A stretch of DNA of 64,000 nucleotides from Trichosporon coremiiforme (lineage: Eukaryota; Basidiomycota; Tremellomycetes; Trichosporonales; Trichosporonaceae), in the NCBI GenBank assembly GCA_039545355.1, contig BCJJ01000001.1:2292570-2356569 (forward strand), in the 5' to 3' direction. The notes beneath the pieces are model-generated. The model worked only from the letters and a program-made list of their open reading frames with translations. It was not told the DNA's origin and searched no databases. Numbering within the stretch: the first letter of the stretch is position 1; each line of letters begins with the position of its first letter. A program made the position numbers and the translations under genes. Shown here piece by piece: positions 1 to 10,807 of this stretch.

Positions 1-502
1 CTTCAAAATCAGCGGGAAGGTGCGCATCACGATCGTGCCAACCCCACCCGGAGCGTGGGGAAGGGTTGCAATCGAATCCGTTCGGGTTCGTGAAGAGCAC
101 AACAGTGCGAGAGGGCACAGGCACGTAGGGCGTGTAGCTCTTGAGACGGCCGCGGCTGTTCGTCATGCGCAGCACTTCGAGCGCTGGAAAGCTCGCTTTC
201 AACTTGGAGAGGTCAACCGAGGAAGGGAAGTAGCCGCGCACATCGATGACGCGAGCTTCGGGGATCTCGGCAGGAGAGGAGGTGTCGAGCGTCTTGAGTC
301 CGGGGATGCGGTGCGCGACACCCTGGACGGAGACCTTGGACCCGTTCGGGAACAGGATCAGGTGGCGCTTCAGCACTTTGTCAACTGCGCGGAGGAAAGA
401 TTTGCACACGAGACGGAGCCGAAGCTGGTCGTCACACGACAGGTGCGCCACGATAGTGTCGAGAGCGTGTGGATAGTCGTCGTATGCTAACGAGAGAGGC
501 AT
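1..502 (-). CDS. F-box-like family protein FB1, partial (runs off window start)
   Basis: Minus-strand reading from the ATG at 502-500 is open to the window edge, about 167 residues. The N-terminus reads MPLSLAYDDYPHALDTI, then LRLRLVCKSFLRAVD, RHLILFPNG, RVIDVRGYFP, SYTPYVPVPSRTVVLF and FTNPNGFDCNP. These blocks recur in the same order in at least six intact genes of this window. The first 45 residues look like a divergent F-box (PhxxhhDxI...LRLVCKSFRxxVD). If that is right, the protein may bind Skp1 and choose substrates for a ubiquitin ligase; this is inference. The 3' half is outside the window, so intactness is unknown. Confidence 0.75.
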   Translation of the reverse strand, partial: MPLSLAYDDYPHALDTIVAHLSCDDQLRLRLVCKSFLRAVDKVLKRHLILFPNGSKVSVQGVAHRIPGLKTLDTSSPAEIPEARVIDVRGYFPSSVDLSKLKASFPALEVLRMTNSRGRLKSYTPYVPVPSRTVVLFTNPNGFDCNPSPRSGWGWHDRDAHLPADFE

Positions 503-2423
503 GGTGGGTGACTTGGAGGATCAGAGGAGAGGTTGGAAAGTTGACACTGCTTAAGGTAATCACTGGCGACGATAAAGGATGCAAAGTGGGCACATCGAAC
601 AAGTGAAGGGCGTCAGGGGATTGCCAGGCGAACGACTCCGCGAAGTGACGCGCTCCATCGGCCGAGCAAGGGGCACACACAAGATCGACTGTGTGCATTG
701 GGGCCGTCCTCGTGGAGATCTGACTGGAGAGCGCTTGCAGTAGAGGGCAAAGGAGTGAAGCAACAGGGGAATACGGCTTTGGCAGAGTCAAACACATTGG
801 TCTGCTCACGGTAGCCAGTGTACCGGAGCGCATCGCGCATGCCTATGGGAGTTGAGGGTCGTAGTGGATGAGCTTGGCGCAGTCTTTGTACGCCTTGGTT
901 AAGCTCTCGGTGTGTCTACGAAGAGGTTGCAGGTCAACGGGCAGTCTCTTCCGTCTGGAAGTTGTCTTGGCACGTTGAGATAAGCACCCGGTAGCGTCTT
1001 TCTCGGACAATGTCGGTCGGTGACTTCTCGGAGGAGGCGTCGGGGCACACCGTCGCAACCTTTCACGCGCAACGACGCATGCATGCAAGTCGCCGACCGG
1101 CACTACCACACGAGGAGGTTAGTCTGTGAAGGCGACCTTGATGAGAGTTGACAAGTGGCCGATTGTTTGCGTGGTAGCACGCCATGGCCGTCGTGATGGC
1201 GATGGTCGCTGGTTTCAGGCACCTCTTGTCGCAAACTGGGGACCCCGCTGTCGATCGCGAACAAGTCCACGCCTTCGCACATGACAGCAAGCTCACACTG
1301 TCGCTTATTCAGTTTGCGGCACACTCGCTGACTGCTCTGGAAACTGACTGATGGTGGTTGACAGAAGGCGTCCTCGTCGATCAAAACCTGGAAGCGGGCG
1401 GCCGCCTAGACTGCTCGCCACGACTCGTCCGGGAAATTCGCGACACAGTGAAGCCCCCGTTCCGTTGCTCGAAGCTCGCTACAAGAGTCCTGCGGCCGAT
1501 AACAGGTGAGCATGTACTTAGCCAGCTTAGACCGATGGCTGGGCGGCTCATGCCGCCTATGGTGAAACGCCTTCAGCCGGCGAGCTCACCTGCTGCGCTT
1601 AGGTACATCGTGATCAGATCAGCTGCTCACGTCCTGAACACCTGCTCCGCTAGCTTGTCCGCTACTGATGCGCTACCTGCCGAGTTGCCGATGAACCAAA
1701 GGATCGGATGCTGGAACGGAGCTAAGTCGTAATGACGATTGCAGCCCAAATTAGTGCGCCGAAGGCAGTCTAGTCGGCGAGCTAACCCCTTGTTTACGTC
1801 TAGATCCGTTCCAGCGCACCAGCATCGCACAGTAACATGGAGGGATCCCACTAATGCGCATAAGTCGAGCTAAGAGCTGATAAGAAGGAAACTAGTTGGA
1901 CAGCGATCATTGCGCAGACACGCAATCGAGGTTTGATATGCCGATACCCTTAGCACGACACAGATTACTGATATCGCGTGAGTGGCTTATCGGCCCCTGG
2001 GTATATCTTCTTGCGGAGTCTCCGACGATGCTTCCTCTTCTACCTTCGTCTCGTTAATGCACTTCTTCAGAAGAGGATCAGCAAGCTCCGAGAGTGTTCA
2101 GTGAGTGCAGTCAGCAGTGAGTCAAACTGGGTATCAACCTTTCTGCTGAACGATAGTCTTTTCTGAGTGCAGGGCTCCTAATGAGCGTCAACTCAGCTTG
2201 GGGGTGATGATGTAGAGGGGGGCGTATCGAGGCCATTGTGTCCTCTTTGTGGAAGTGAATACCGTCAGCTGACGAGGATCAATGCAATCGAGCAGCAAGC
2301 TTCGCGATCGAACGGCTCCATTCCAGACGGGCGCCCGACTCCGTACAAACGCAGAGTGCAAACGTAGACGGAAAGTCAAGACCGCTGTTTTTGTCTGGCC
2401 CCCCTTGGCCCACTACAACAGAG

Positions 2424-2460
2424 CCCAGGTGACCCGGGGCTGACCCGGCTGACCCAGGTG
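2424..2460. repeat. short imperfect tandem repeat, about 10-bp unit
   Basis: About four imperfect copies of a unit like ctgacccggg lie side by side. No gene uses it. It looks like an ordinary minisatellite. Confidence 0.5.
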
Positions 2461-2974
2461 GGTGGAAGATCGTCGTGTGGTACGATACGATTTCCGGATA
2501 CGAGTCTATCTGTCAAACTTACTCGGGGTGGAGCAATCGCAAAGCATAAACATCGGGTTTCCGTACAGGTGATGGGAACCCGGCGCGCTTGTAGGCAAGC
2601 AGACTGCCCCGGCAGTGCGGATCTGTGGAGCGCAGCTCATCTGGCAGGTATTAGAGCTGGCCGGCCGGAGGAGGTGGTTGATAAGGTTAGCGCACATTGA
2701 CGGGTTCCAGTCACCGGCGGGATGCTGTAAGGCTGCGCTTTGCAGCGACGCTAGCGTACATTGCCTTGCCGAGTGTCTGGACGCAAACAGCGGCAAGATG
2801 ACACTAACTCGCACTAGAACGGTAGTGCGCAGCAGGTCGGCCGACCCGTCCCAAGTGGAAGGATGCCCTAAAAGTGGACATCTGGCTGCATGCGAGAGAC
2901 GTGCGTACGTGCAGCGGCAATGCACGAGGTGCGGGCCGGGGTCCGGTTGACAGTCCGGTAACCGGGGTGGGTTC

Positions 2975-2977
<3 letters not shown>

Positions 2978-3038
<61 letters not shown>
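2978..3038. repeat. 61-nt uninterrupted poly(C) run
   Basis: The plus strand is C at every position from 2978 to 3038. A run this long is rare in fungal nuclear DNA, and its length is hard for any platform to measure. It creates artificial poly-Pro and poly-Gly frames on the two strands, which I do not call as genes. Confidence 0.95.
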
Positions 3039-3263
3039 TTCCAGCTTAGAGCCGCCTCGCCCACCCAGCACCGGTTGACCCTGCGCTTGCTTCCCGGGTC
3101 AAGGACAGGTCGCACAGCACGCGCTTCTTAGCTCTGCCTAGCTCCATCTAGCGCTTGCACATGGGGCCTCCAAGCTCAAGGCTAGCAAGGAATGACGAGA
3201 GTAAATCTCCCGCCCACGATAGTCGAATCTACGTCAAAAGCAAGTCTGAATCAACAGTGCGGT

Positions 3264-3317
3264 CGAGCTGTGGATCGATGTGTGGATTGAGTTGTGGATC
3301 GAGGTGTGGGTGTGGAT
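3264..3317. repeat. 12-bp imperfect tandem repeat
   Basis: About four and a half copies of a unit like cgatgtgtggat follow each other with one to three changes per copy. No gene is attached. Confidence 0.7.
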
Positions 3318-5424
3318 ATCCACGAACCGCCGCCACCGGACTGGCACGGACTGGCGACGCCTGTCGATGCTGGCCGCATTCCTATTCACCTTTCGGACAG
3401 GACACACAAGCTTCGAGGGTGCCTGTCAGAATACATGGTGGGTACGTCAACGCGAGGCGTCGAGCAACCTTCAGGCCCTCCACTTCTCTGCGCGTGGGTT
3501 CGTCTTGATCATGGGCATCGAACAATCAGCTCCAGAGATAGACTCAAGGCCGTTAACCGGGGCATGGAGAGCATGATGGAGCACCGGACTCGGTGTGGGT
3601 TACCGCAATGTTCACATGAAGCGCTGAGGCGCACCTCGGTTAGACTCGCGATCTTCATCAATGCAGGTGGAGTCAGCGTGATCTGCGACACTACGAGTCA
3701 ATTGTATCTTGGCTGATCCAGACCAAGCCAAGGGGTAAATGGGTTCGGCGCTAAGCCATGGGCTGAGCAGGATGATATCAGCACACCGTCGATAGCAACA
3801 CCAGTCGTGACACGGTCCGTCTTTCTGGATTCCTCTGGATCCGGAAGACTGCAGTCCCTGTGGCCTGCGCCTTTACCTCGGGACCGACCTAGTGCATTAG
3901 TCGCTCTGCCTGATACTGCGCGTGCCGTCAGAGCCACTGACTGCGGAGCGACGATGATGACGGGCTTGTGGAAGGGTGGTGGGCCCGTCCTGCTTGAATA
4001 GGCATAGCGTCCTGACTAGCGCCAAACCAAGTCACCTGCCGCTCACGGTGCTCACGGCGTTCCCGGCACCCAGCCCAGAAAAGGGTGCCGAAGGATGAGG
4101 GTGTTCGTCGTGAAGGGACAGAGTGGAGGAGGTGGAGAACCCACAAAGGCCCCGGACGAGACCTTGAAGGCGGGGTACTAGGGGGCGAGAGAAGCCTGTG
4201 GACGGCGCATGGGTGAATTGATCGCCTTTGAAGCGACATGACGAGTGTTACGAGAGGGCGACGCGAGAGACGCGTCTGACGATGCCAGAAACTGAAACCT
4301 AGCCCTGCGTCAGCTCACAGGCTAGCGCTGCGGTCGAGTCTCGTGTCACAGACCCTCTGCAGCCATTCTTAGCCATGCCTGGCATACTCTCTCCACTCGG
4401 AGCGGGCATCTCAGCCATGGCTAACCCGCCAGGCTATGCGGTCATCTGCCCACGGGCCGCGAGCAACGCCTCCGTACCTCACTGTACCTCGTCTTCCAGC
4501 CTCCGGCCTTGGCCAACCATGGAGTGCCCGTGCTGGTGATTGCTTGCGCCCCGGCGTGATGCGCCAGGCGCGACAGGCGTCGACGCCTTGACGCCTCCGA
4601 GGTGCGGGGAGAACACGAGAACAACCAACAATAGCGCCAGAGGACATTGCGGTTTCGGGTGCCAGGCACCGGCAACTCACCCTTCATCATCCGTCCATCA
4701 CTTTGCTCTCATTCCGTCCTGAACTTTGTTGCGCTCTTCTGCCCTCCTCTGCGGAGCTGCTTGGCGTACGACACCCACCGGCCACTTTTCCGATACCGCA
4801 CCCTGCACGGTCTTGCACCGCGTGCCCACTACTTGTCTCTGCTCTTCGTTGACGGTCACTGTTGCCTTCGGGCTCCAGACGTGCCAAGACCCTGACACCA
4901 GCTTCCTGATACAGCGCTAGTGGAGTCTCAGATCGGAAGCGGTTGCGAAACCCTGGCTACCTTCCTGTCAGTGATCTCATGAAGCGAGGTATCTCGAGGA
5001 TTAAGCGCAGCAGGCAGCGCTGACTGACAGGGAATTGCCCGAAGACGATACAGCCTGGTGTGCCGCTGGGACTACAAGGGTCGAGGGATCGAGGGTGTCC
5101 ATCGAAGGGCCCCACGTACTCCCGTTCAAGCTCTGACCGCGCGCCGCGTTCGCTGTCAAGCATGACCTGAACAAGACGTCGAAAGATCCTGAGGACGAGA
5201 GCAGGCACGGCGCGCCGAGCGACAGCCGGTCGTGGGTCGCGTATGGAATCGCATGGGACCCCGTGGGTGAGGACTTCCCGTGGCTTGAGCCCGGACAATG
5301 TCATATCGCGCGGGCCAATCATCGTCGCATCCTGCTGCTTTTCTCAGCGTCACAATTCGGCCAAGCGCTGGGCGGAGTCTGCACGTGAGCCATGTTCAGG
5401 TCCCCTCAGGATCACGATCCAGGT

Positions 5425-5457
5425 GGGACACAGGACACAGGACAGGACGACAGGACG
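5425..5457. repeat. short ggacaca-type tandem repeat
   Basis: Imperfect copies of ggacaca/ggacga lie about 0.5 kb upstream of the CFEM gene start. No role is evident. Confidence 0.45.
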
Positions 5458-5913
5458 CGGCGCGCGCACACACTCCACCCCGCACCAGAACCGCATGCGG
5501 AAGTCGACTCGGCAACATCATCCTCACCCCCCGCCGCTCCTCCGCATCTCCATCGCAGCCCACATCCATCATGGCCCCGCCCTCCTGGCATCGCCCGACG
5601 CGGGCAGTCGGGCTTCGAGGGCACATCGGGCAGGCAGGCCTGTCTCACACCTCGTCAGGAGGACAGACAGCCTTGCGCAGACTGCAGCGGCCCCGCACCC
5701 TTCAGAGCCCATGGCTGAGGGAGAACCCATCCGTGCTGACTTCGGGGCACTCACTGCGCTCATCTCTTGCGGCTCCCACCTTCGCTGCCCATGCTTCCTC
5801 TAGCCGGACCCCTTTGCAGTGCGCAGCCCTCCTCCTCCTGACCATACCGCGGTTGTACCGGGCCTCGGGAACACTAACTGCTGACTGCACTGACGGCGGA
5901 CCGGGTGCCCGCA

Positions 5914-5920
5914 TATAATA
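5914..5920 (+). promoter_or_regulatory. TATA box of the CFEM gene
   Basis: TATAATA lies 70 nt before the ATG and is followed by a pyrimidine-rich leader, the usual layout of a strong fungal core promoter. Confidence 0.6.
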
Positions 5921-5989
5921 GCTCTCCCGCTCACCTTCTCCCAGCTTCTTCCCAAGCTCGACGCACCCCACTCCCCACACTCCTTCATC

Positions 5990-8900
5990 ATGAAGTTCTG
6001 GACTGTTGCCATCACGGCAGCGGTCGCCGCGTCTTCGGTACGCGCGGGTCGCCTCGACGGCCTCAATGAATGTCTCACCGAATGTTTGACGGAGGCTTCG
6101 ACCAAGTCGAACTGCGCCGGCGAGGACGACCTTGCCTGCATTTGCAGCGACGGCTACCGCAACAACGCTGCCGCCTGCCTCACCTCCAACTCCAAGTGTG
6201 GCTCCAAGGACCTTACGGACGCTCTCGCGCTGTCGAGCAAGACTTGCTCCGGCGATGCCACCAAGGTACCGGAGCCCACCTCCGCTGCCCCGGAACCCAC
6301 TTCGTCTGCCGAGCCCGAGCCGACCTCGTCCGCTGAGCCCGAGCCCACTTCTTCCGACCCCGCTTCTACTTCCACTGAGCCTGAGCCTACCTCTTCCGAC
6401 CCTGCCCCTACTTCCGCTGCCGAGCCCGAGCCTACCCAGATCGAGGGTGTCTCCGAGTGTGCTTCCAAGTGCCTCGTTGAGGCCGCTCAGAAGCAGGGTT
6501 GCAAGGGCCAGGACGACCTCGCCTGTGTCTGCACGACCGAGTACACCTCCGCGGCCACTCCCTGTGTTCTTGCCTGCGGCATGTCCGACGTCACCGCCGT
6601 CCTTGCCATGAAGGAGAAGAAGTGCTCTGGTGCTTCTTCCTCGGCCGGCCCGGAGCCGACTTCGGCCGAGCCGACCTCTGAACCGACTGGTGAGCCGACT
6701 GGCGAGTCGACCTCCTGCGAGCCCGAGCCTACCTCGTCCGCCGATTCTTCTACCCCCACCGCTATCGAGGGTGTCCCCGAGTGCGCCTCCAAGTGCCTCA
6801 TCGACGCCGCCGCCAAGCAGGGATGCAAGGGCCAGGATGATGTTGCTTGCGTTTGCACTGACGCCTACACCAACGCTGCCACCCCCTGTGTCGCCGCCTG
6901 TGGCGCCGACAGCATCACCGCTGTCCTCGCCATGAAGGCCAAGAAGTGCTCTGGCGGTTCGCAGCCCACTGGCTCTAGCAACCCCCAGCCTACCGGCTCC
7001 GGCGGCACGCAGCCCACTGGCGGCAACGGCGCGGTCACGGTCACTGTCACCGACCACGTCACTGACACCGTCACCAAGACCCAGACCCAGACTACCACCA
7101 AGACCGTTGAGGGCGAGTGCGAGGCGACCGGCCACCCGACTGGCGGCCCCGTCGAGCCTACCTCCCCGACGTCGTCTGGCGGTTCCACCCAGCCCACCGG
7201 TGGAACCCAGATCGAGGGTGTCTCCGAGTGCGCTTCCAAGTGCCTGGTTGCTGCCGCTGAGAAGCAGGGCTGCAAGGGACAGGATGACATTGCCTGCGTG
7301 TGCACTACGGAGTACACTTCCGCTGCCACCCCCTGTGTCCTCGCCTGTGGCAGTGCTGACGTTTCCGCTGTCCTCGCCATGAAGGAGAAGAAGTGTGCCG
7401 GTGGCGCCAACCCCACCGGCGGTTCGACTTCCGGCGGCCAGCAGCCCACTGGTGGCGAGACTGGATCTCCTACCTCGTCCGGCGGCTCTACCACCCCCAC
7501 TGGCGGATCCGAGGTTATCGAGGGCGTTTCTCCCTGCGCGTCCAAGTGCCTTGTTGAGGCGGCTTCTAAGCAGGGCTGCAAGGGTCAGGACGACATTGCT
7601 TGCGTGTGCACTGCCGAGTACACGAACGCCGCGACCCCCTGTGTTCTGGCCTGTGGCGCTGCCGACGTCGGCCCCGTTCTGGCCATGAAGGAGAAGAAGT
7701 GCTCTGGTGGTGCTAACCCCACTGGCTCTACCTCTGGCGGCCAGCAGCCCACTGGCGGCGAGACCGGCCCGTCTTCGACTGGCTCTGGTGGCTCTACCAC
7801 CCCCACTGGCGGCTCCGAGGTTATCGAGGGCGTGTCGGCCTGTGCTTCCAAGTGTCTCGTCGAGGCCGCCTCTAAGCAGGGCTGCAAGGGCCAGGACGAC
7901 ATCGCGTGCGTGTGCACCGCCGAGTACACTAGCGCCGCTACTCCTTGTGTCCTCGCTTGTGGTGCTTCCGACGTTTCCGCCGTTCTTGCCATGAAGGAGA
8001 AGAAGTGCTCGGGTGGCTCGCAGCCCACTTCCTCCGGCGGCTCGGCCGGCCCCTCCGGTTCCGTTACTTCTTCTGGCGGCCAGACTGAGCCCACCGGCGG
8101 CTCTGAGGTCATTGAGGGTGTCTCCCCCTGTGCTTCCAAGTGTCTCGTTGAGGCTGCCGCCAAGCAGGGCTGCAAGGGACAGGACGACATTGCCTGTGTC
8201 TGCACTGCCGAGTACACCAACGCGGCTACTCCTTGTGTCCTCGCCTGTGGTGCTGCCGACGTTGGACCTGTTCTTGCCATGAAGGAGAAGAAGTGCAACG
8301 GCGCTCAGCCTACCTCGTCTGGCGGTGAGCCCGGCCCCTCTGCTTCCGCTACCTCCTCTGGCGGCTCGACTGAGCCTACTGGCGGCTCTGAGGTCATCGA
8401 GGGTGTCTCTCCTTGTGCCTCGAAGTGCCTTGTTGAGGCTGCCGCCAAGCAGGGTTGCAAGGGCCAGGATGACATTGCTTGTGTCTGCACGTCTGAGTAC
8501 ACCAATGCTGCCACCCCCTGCGTTCTTGCTTGTGGCATGTCCGACGTCACTGCCGTTCTCGCCATGAAGGAGAAGAAGTGCAACGGCGCCCAGCCTTCGC
8601 CTTCGGCTTCTGCCTCGGGCAGCGAGACCAGCCCCTCCGCCTCTGCCACCAGCTCCGGTGGTTCGACTGAGCCTACTGGCGGAACCCAGATCATTGACGG
8701 TCTCACCGAGTGCGGTTCTAAGTGCCTGATCGACGCCGCTGCCCAGCAGGGATGCACTGGCCAGGATGACCTCGCCTGCGTCTGCACTGCCGAGTACAAG
8801 AACGCCGTCACCCCGTGCATGCTCAAGTGCCCCGCTGACATTGCCGCCGCCCTCGCCCTCTCCGACAAGAAGTGCTCTGGTTCCACCTCCGCCGGTCCCG

Positions 8901-10675
8901 AGCCCACTTCGTCGACTGAGCCCGAGCCTACCTCGTCCGCCCCCCAGCCTACTGGCTCCAGCACCGTGATTGAGGGCGTTTCGGAGTGTGCCTCGAAGTG
9001 CCTTGTCGCTGCCGCTGAGAAGCAGGGCTGCAAGGGACAGGATGACATTGCCTGTGTTTGCACGACCGAGTACACCTCGGCTGCTACCCCCTGTGTCCTT
9101 GCCTGTGGCATGTCCGACGTCACTGCGGTCCTTGCTATGAAGGAGAAGAAGTGCAACGGCGCTCAGCCCACTTCGTCTGCTGGTCCCGAGCCGACTTCGC
9201 AGGAGCCCGAGCCCACCTCCTCTGAGCCTGCCCCCACCTCGGGCGCTCCCCAGCCCACCGGCTCCGGAACTGTGATTGAGGGTGTCTCTGAGTGCGCGTC
9301 TAAGTGCCTCGTCGCCGCTGCTGAGAAGCAGGGTTGCAAGGGACAGGATGACATCGCCTGTGTCTGCACCAGCGAGTACACCAACGCTGCCACTCCTTGC
9401 GTTCTTGCCTGTGGCATGTCCGACGTCACTGCCGTCCTCGCCATGAAGGAGAAGAAGTGCAACGGCGCTCCCCCGAGCTCCTCTGCCGGTCCCCAGCCGA
9501 CTTCGCAGGAGCCCGAGCCGACCACGTCTCAGCCCCAGCCCACTTCCGACGCTCCCCAGCCTACCAACAGCGGCACCGTGACCCCGATTGAGGGTGTCTC
9601 CGAGTGTGCCTCTAAGTGCCTCGTTGCCGCCGCCGAGAAGCAGGGCTGCAAGGGTCAGGATGACATCGCCTGCGTCTGCACCAGCGAGTACACCTCTGCT
9701 GCTACTCCTTGCGTGCTCGCCTGCGGCATGTCCGACGTCACTGCTGTCCTCGCCATGAAGGAGAAGAAGTGCAACGGTGCGCCCCCCAGCTCCTCCGCCG
9801 GCCCCACCCCCACCTCTAACCCTACCCCGTCTGCCTCGTCTGGTGGACCCCAGCCTACCAGCCCCGTCATTGAGGGTCTCACCGAGTGCGGCACCAAGTG
9901 TCTCGTTGACGCCGCCGCCACCCACGGCTGCAAGAGCCAGGACGACACTGCCTGCGTCTGCACTGATGCTTACCGCGGCACCGTCACGCCCTGCATCATC
10001 AAGTGCCCCGCCTCTGACCTGACCGCTGCCCTCGCCCTCTCGGAGAAGAAGTGCAAGGCCGAGCCTTCCGCCACCTCGCCCGGTGTTCCCGAGCCTACCT
10101 CGACTGGCGGCACCGGCGGTCTCCCTGACATCTCTAAGCTCTCGCCTTGTGCCCTGAGCTGTGTCCTCGACACTCTCGGCAAGGCCGGCTGCTCTGGACC
10201 CACCGACACTGCCTGCCTCTGCACTGAGAAGTTCACGAACATGGCCTCTGACTGCCTCCAGGCCAAGTGCCAGGCTGCCGACATTGTCTCCTCGCTCAAC
10301 CTCCAGCGCGAGATGTGCCCCGACCTCGGTCTCCCTGACCTCGGTGCCCTCCCCTCGTGCCCCCTCGGATGTGTCCTCGAGACGCTGAAGAAGAAGGAGT
10401 GCTCTGGCCCGCTGGACAAGAACTGCATCTGCAAGCTCAACTTCAGCACGAGCACGATGGGCTGTCTCATGACCAAGTGCAAGTTCAAGGGTCTCAAGGA
10501 GTCGCTCGAGCTCCAGATCGACCAGTGCCGCGGCTCCTCTGACGTCTGCGAGGCCACCGGTATCTGGCGCGTGACCAACATCCGCTGCTGGTTCCAGAAG
10601 CGCGGATACTACGAGGAGCAGATCCTCGCGCGTCGCGGTACCCCCGCCGCGCACATGCTCCGCACGGTCGCTTAA
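5990..10675 (+). CDS. secreted protein with 15 CFEM domains
   Basis: This 1561-residue intronless protein starts with a secretion signal (MKFWTVAITAAVAASSVRA). Fifteen eight-cysteine modules follow, starting near nt 6056, 6437, 6764, 7211, 7515, 7820, 8107, 8395, 8690, 8967, 9275, 9588, 9868, 10132 and 10345. Each has the CFEM spacing C-x3-C, GC, DxxCxC, C-x3/4-C, C. Each also keeps an Asp three residues before the fourth Cys (GQDDLACVC), the haem-iron ligand position in characterised CFEM proteins such as Csa2 and Rbt5. Ser/Thr/Pro/Gly linkers join the modules, and a Thr/Val stretch sits near residues 347-375. The last 45 residues are not hydrophobic, so no GPI anchor is seen. The likely role is extracellular haem or iron capture. 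Known CFEM proteins usually have one to a few domains. The domain call is firm; the function is inferred. Confidence 0.93.
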   Translation: MKFWTVAITAAVAASSVRAGRLDGLNECLTECLTEASTKSNCAGEDDLACICSDGYRNNAAACLTSNSKCGSKDLTDALALSSKTCSGDATKVPEPTSAAPEPTSSAEPEPTSSAEPEPTSSDPASTSTEPEPTSSDPAPTSAAEPEPTQIEGVSECASKCLVEAAQKQGCKGQDDLACVCTTEYTSAATPCVLACGMSDVTAVLAMKEKKCSGASSSAGPEPTSAEPTSEPTGEPTGESTSCEPEPTSSADSSTPTAIEGVPECASKCLIDAAAKQGCKGQDDVACVCTDAYTNAATPCVAACGADSITAVLAMKAKKCSGGSQPTGSSNPQPTGSGGTQPTGGNGAVTVTVTDHVTDTVTKTQTQTTTKTVEGECEATGHPTGGPVEPTSPTSSGGSTQPTGGTQIEGVSECASKCLVAAAEKQGCKGQDDIACVCTTEYTSAATPCVLACGSADVSAVLAMKEKKCAGGANPTGGSTSGGQQPTGGETGSPTSSGGSTTPTGGSEVIEGVSPCASKCLVEAASKQGCKGQDDIACVCTAEYTNAATPCVLACGAADVGPVLAMKEKKCSGGANPTGSTSGGQQPTGGETGPSSTGSGGSTTPTGGSEVIEGVSACASKCLVEAASKQGCKGQDDIACVCTAEYTSAATPCVLACGASDVSAVLAMKEKKCSGGSQPTSSGGSAGPSGSVTSSGGQTEPTGGSEVIEGVSPCASKCLVEAAAKQGCKGQDDIACVCTAEYTNAATPCVLACGAADVGPVLAMKEKKCNGAQPTSSGGEPGPSASATSSGGSTEPTGGSEVIEGVSPCASKCLVEAAAKQGCKGQDDIACVCTSEYTNAATPCVLACGMSDVTAVLAMKEKKCNGAQPSPSASASGSETSPSASATSSGGSTEPTGGTQIIDGLTECGSKCLIDAAAQQGCTGQDDLACVCTAEYKNAVTPCMLKCPADIAAALALSDKKCSGSTSAGPEPTSSTEPEPTSSAPQPTGSSTVIEGVSECASKCLVAAAEKQGCKGQDDIACVCTTEYTSAATPCVLACGMSDVTAVLAMKEKKCNGAQPTSSAGPEPTSQEPEPTSSEPAPTSGAPQPTGSGTVIEGVSECASKCLVAAAEKQGCKGQDDIACVCTSEYTNAATPCVLACGMSDVTAVLAMKEKKCNGAPPSSSAGPQPTSQEPEPTTSQPQPTSDAPQPTNSGTVTPIEGVSECASKCLVAAAEKQGCKGQDDIACVCTSEYTSAATPCVLACGMSDVTAVLAMKEKKCNGAPPSSSAGPTPTSNPTPSASSGGPQPTSPVIEGLTECGTKCLVDAAATHGCKSQDDTACVCTDAYRGTVTPCIIKCPASDLTAALALSEKKCKAEPSATSPGVPEPTSTGGTGGLPDISKLSPCALSCVLDTLGKAGCSGPTDTACLCTEKFTNMASDCLQAKCQAADIVSSLNLQREMCPDLGLPDLGALPSCPLGCVLETLKKKECSGPLDKNCICKLNFSTSTMGCLMTKCKFKGLKESLELQIDQCRGSSDVCEATGIWRVTNIRCWFQKRGYYEEQILARRGTPAAHMLRTVA

Positions 10676-10801
10676 GCGTCCGTGTGTAACCCCCGGGGAA
10701 GCCTCCACCCCCAGCTTCCAAGTCTCGAATAGCTTCCTCGAGACGGAGCCTCCCCACCAACATCCATGATGAAGATAGCAAGCTGTGTGCAAGTCGAGTC
10801 G

Positions 10802-10807
10802 AATAAA
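10802..10807 (+). terminator. AATAAA polyadenylation-type signal after the CFEM gene
   Basis: AATAAA lies 127 nt after the stop codon of the CFEM gene, in a sequence that becomes T-rich further on. It is a plausible 3'-end signal. Confidence 0.4.

Larger units (their letters stand above)
503..5913. other. gene-poor stretch of about 5.4 kb
   Basis: No open frame here has a recognisable domain, a signal peptide or similarity to the window's families. The short frames on both strands overlap one another without coding character. The stretch holds three simple repeats and a 61-nt poly(C) run, listed separately. Its last part is the promoter side of the CFEM gene. It may be decayed mobile or gene sequence, but nothing I can see proves that. 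Confidence 0.5.

Noticed and set aside
2804..3131. Frames with poly-Gly and poly-Pro
   Set aside because: They are made only by the 61-nt poly(C) tract.
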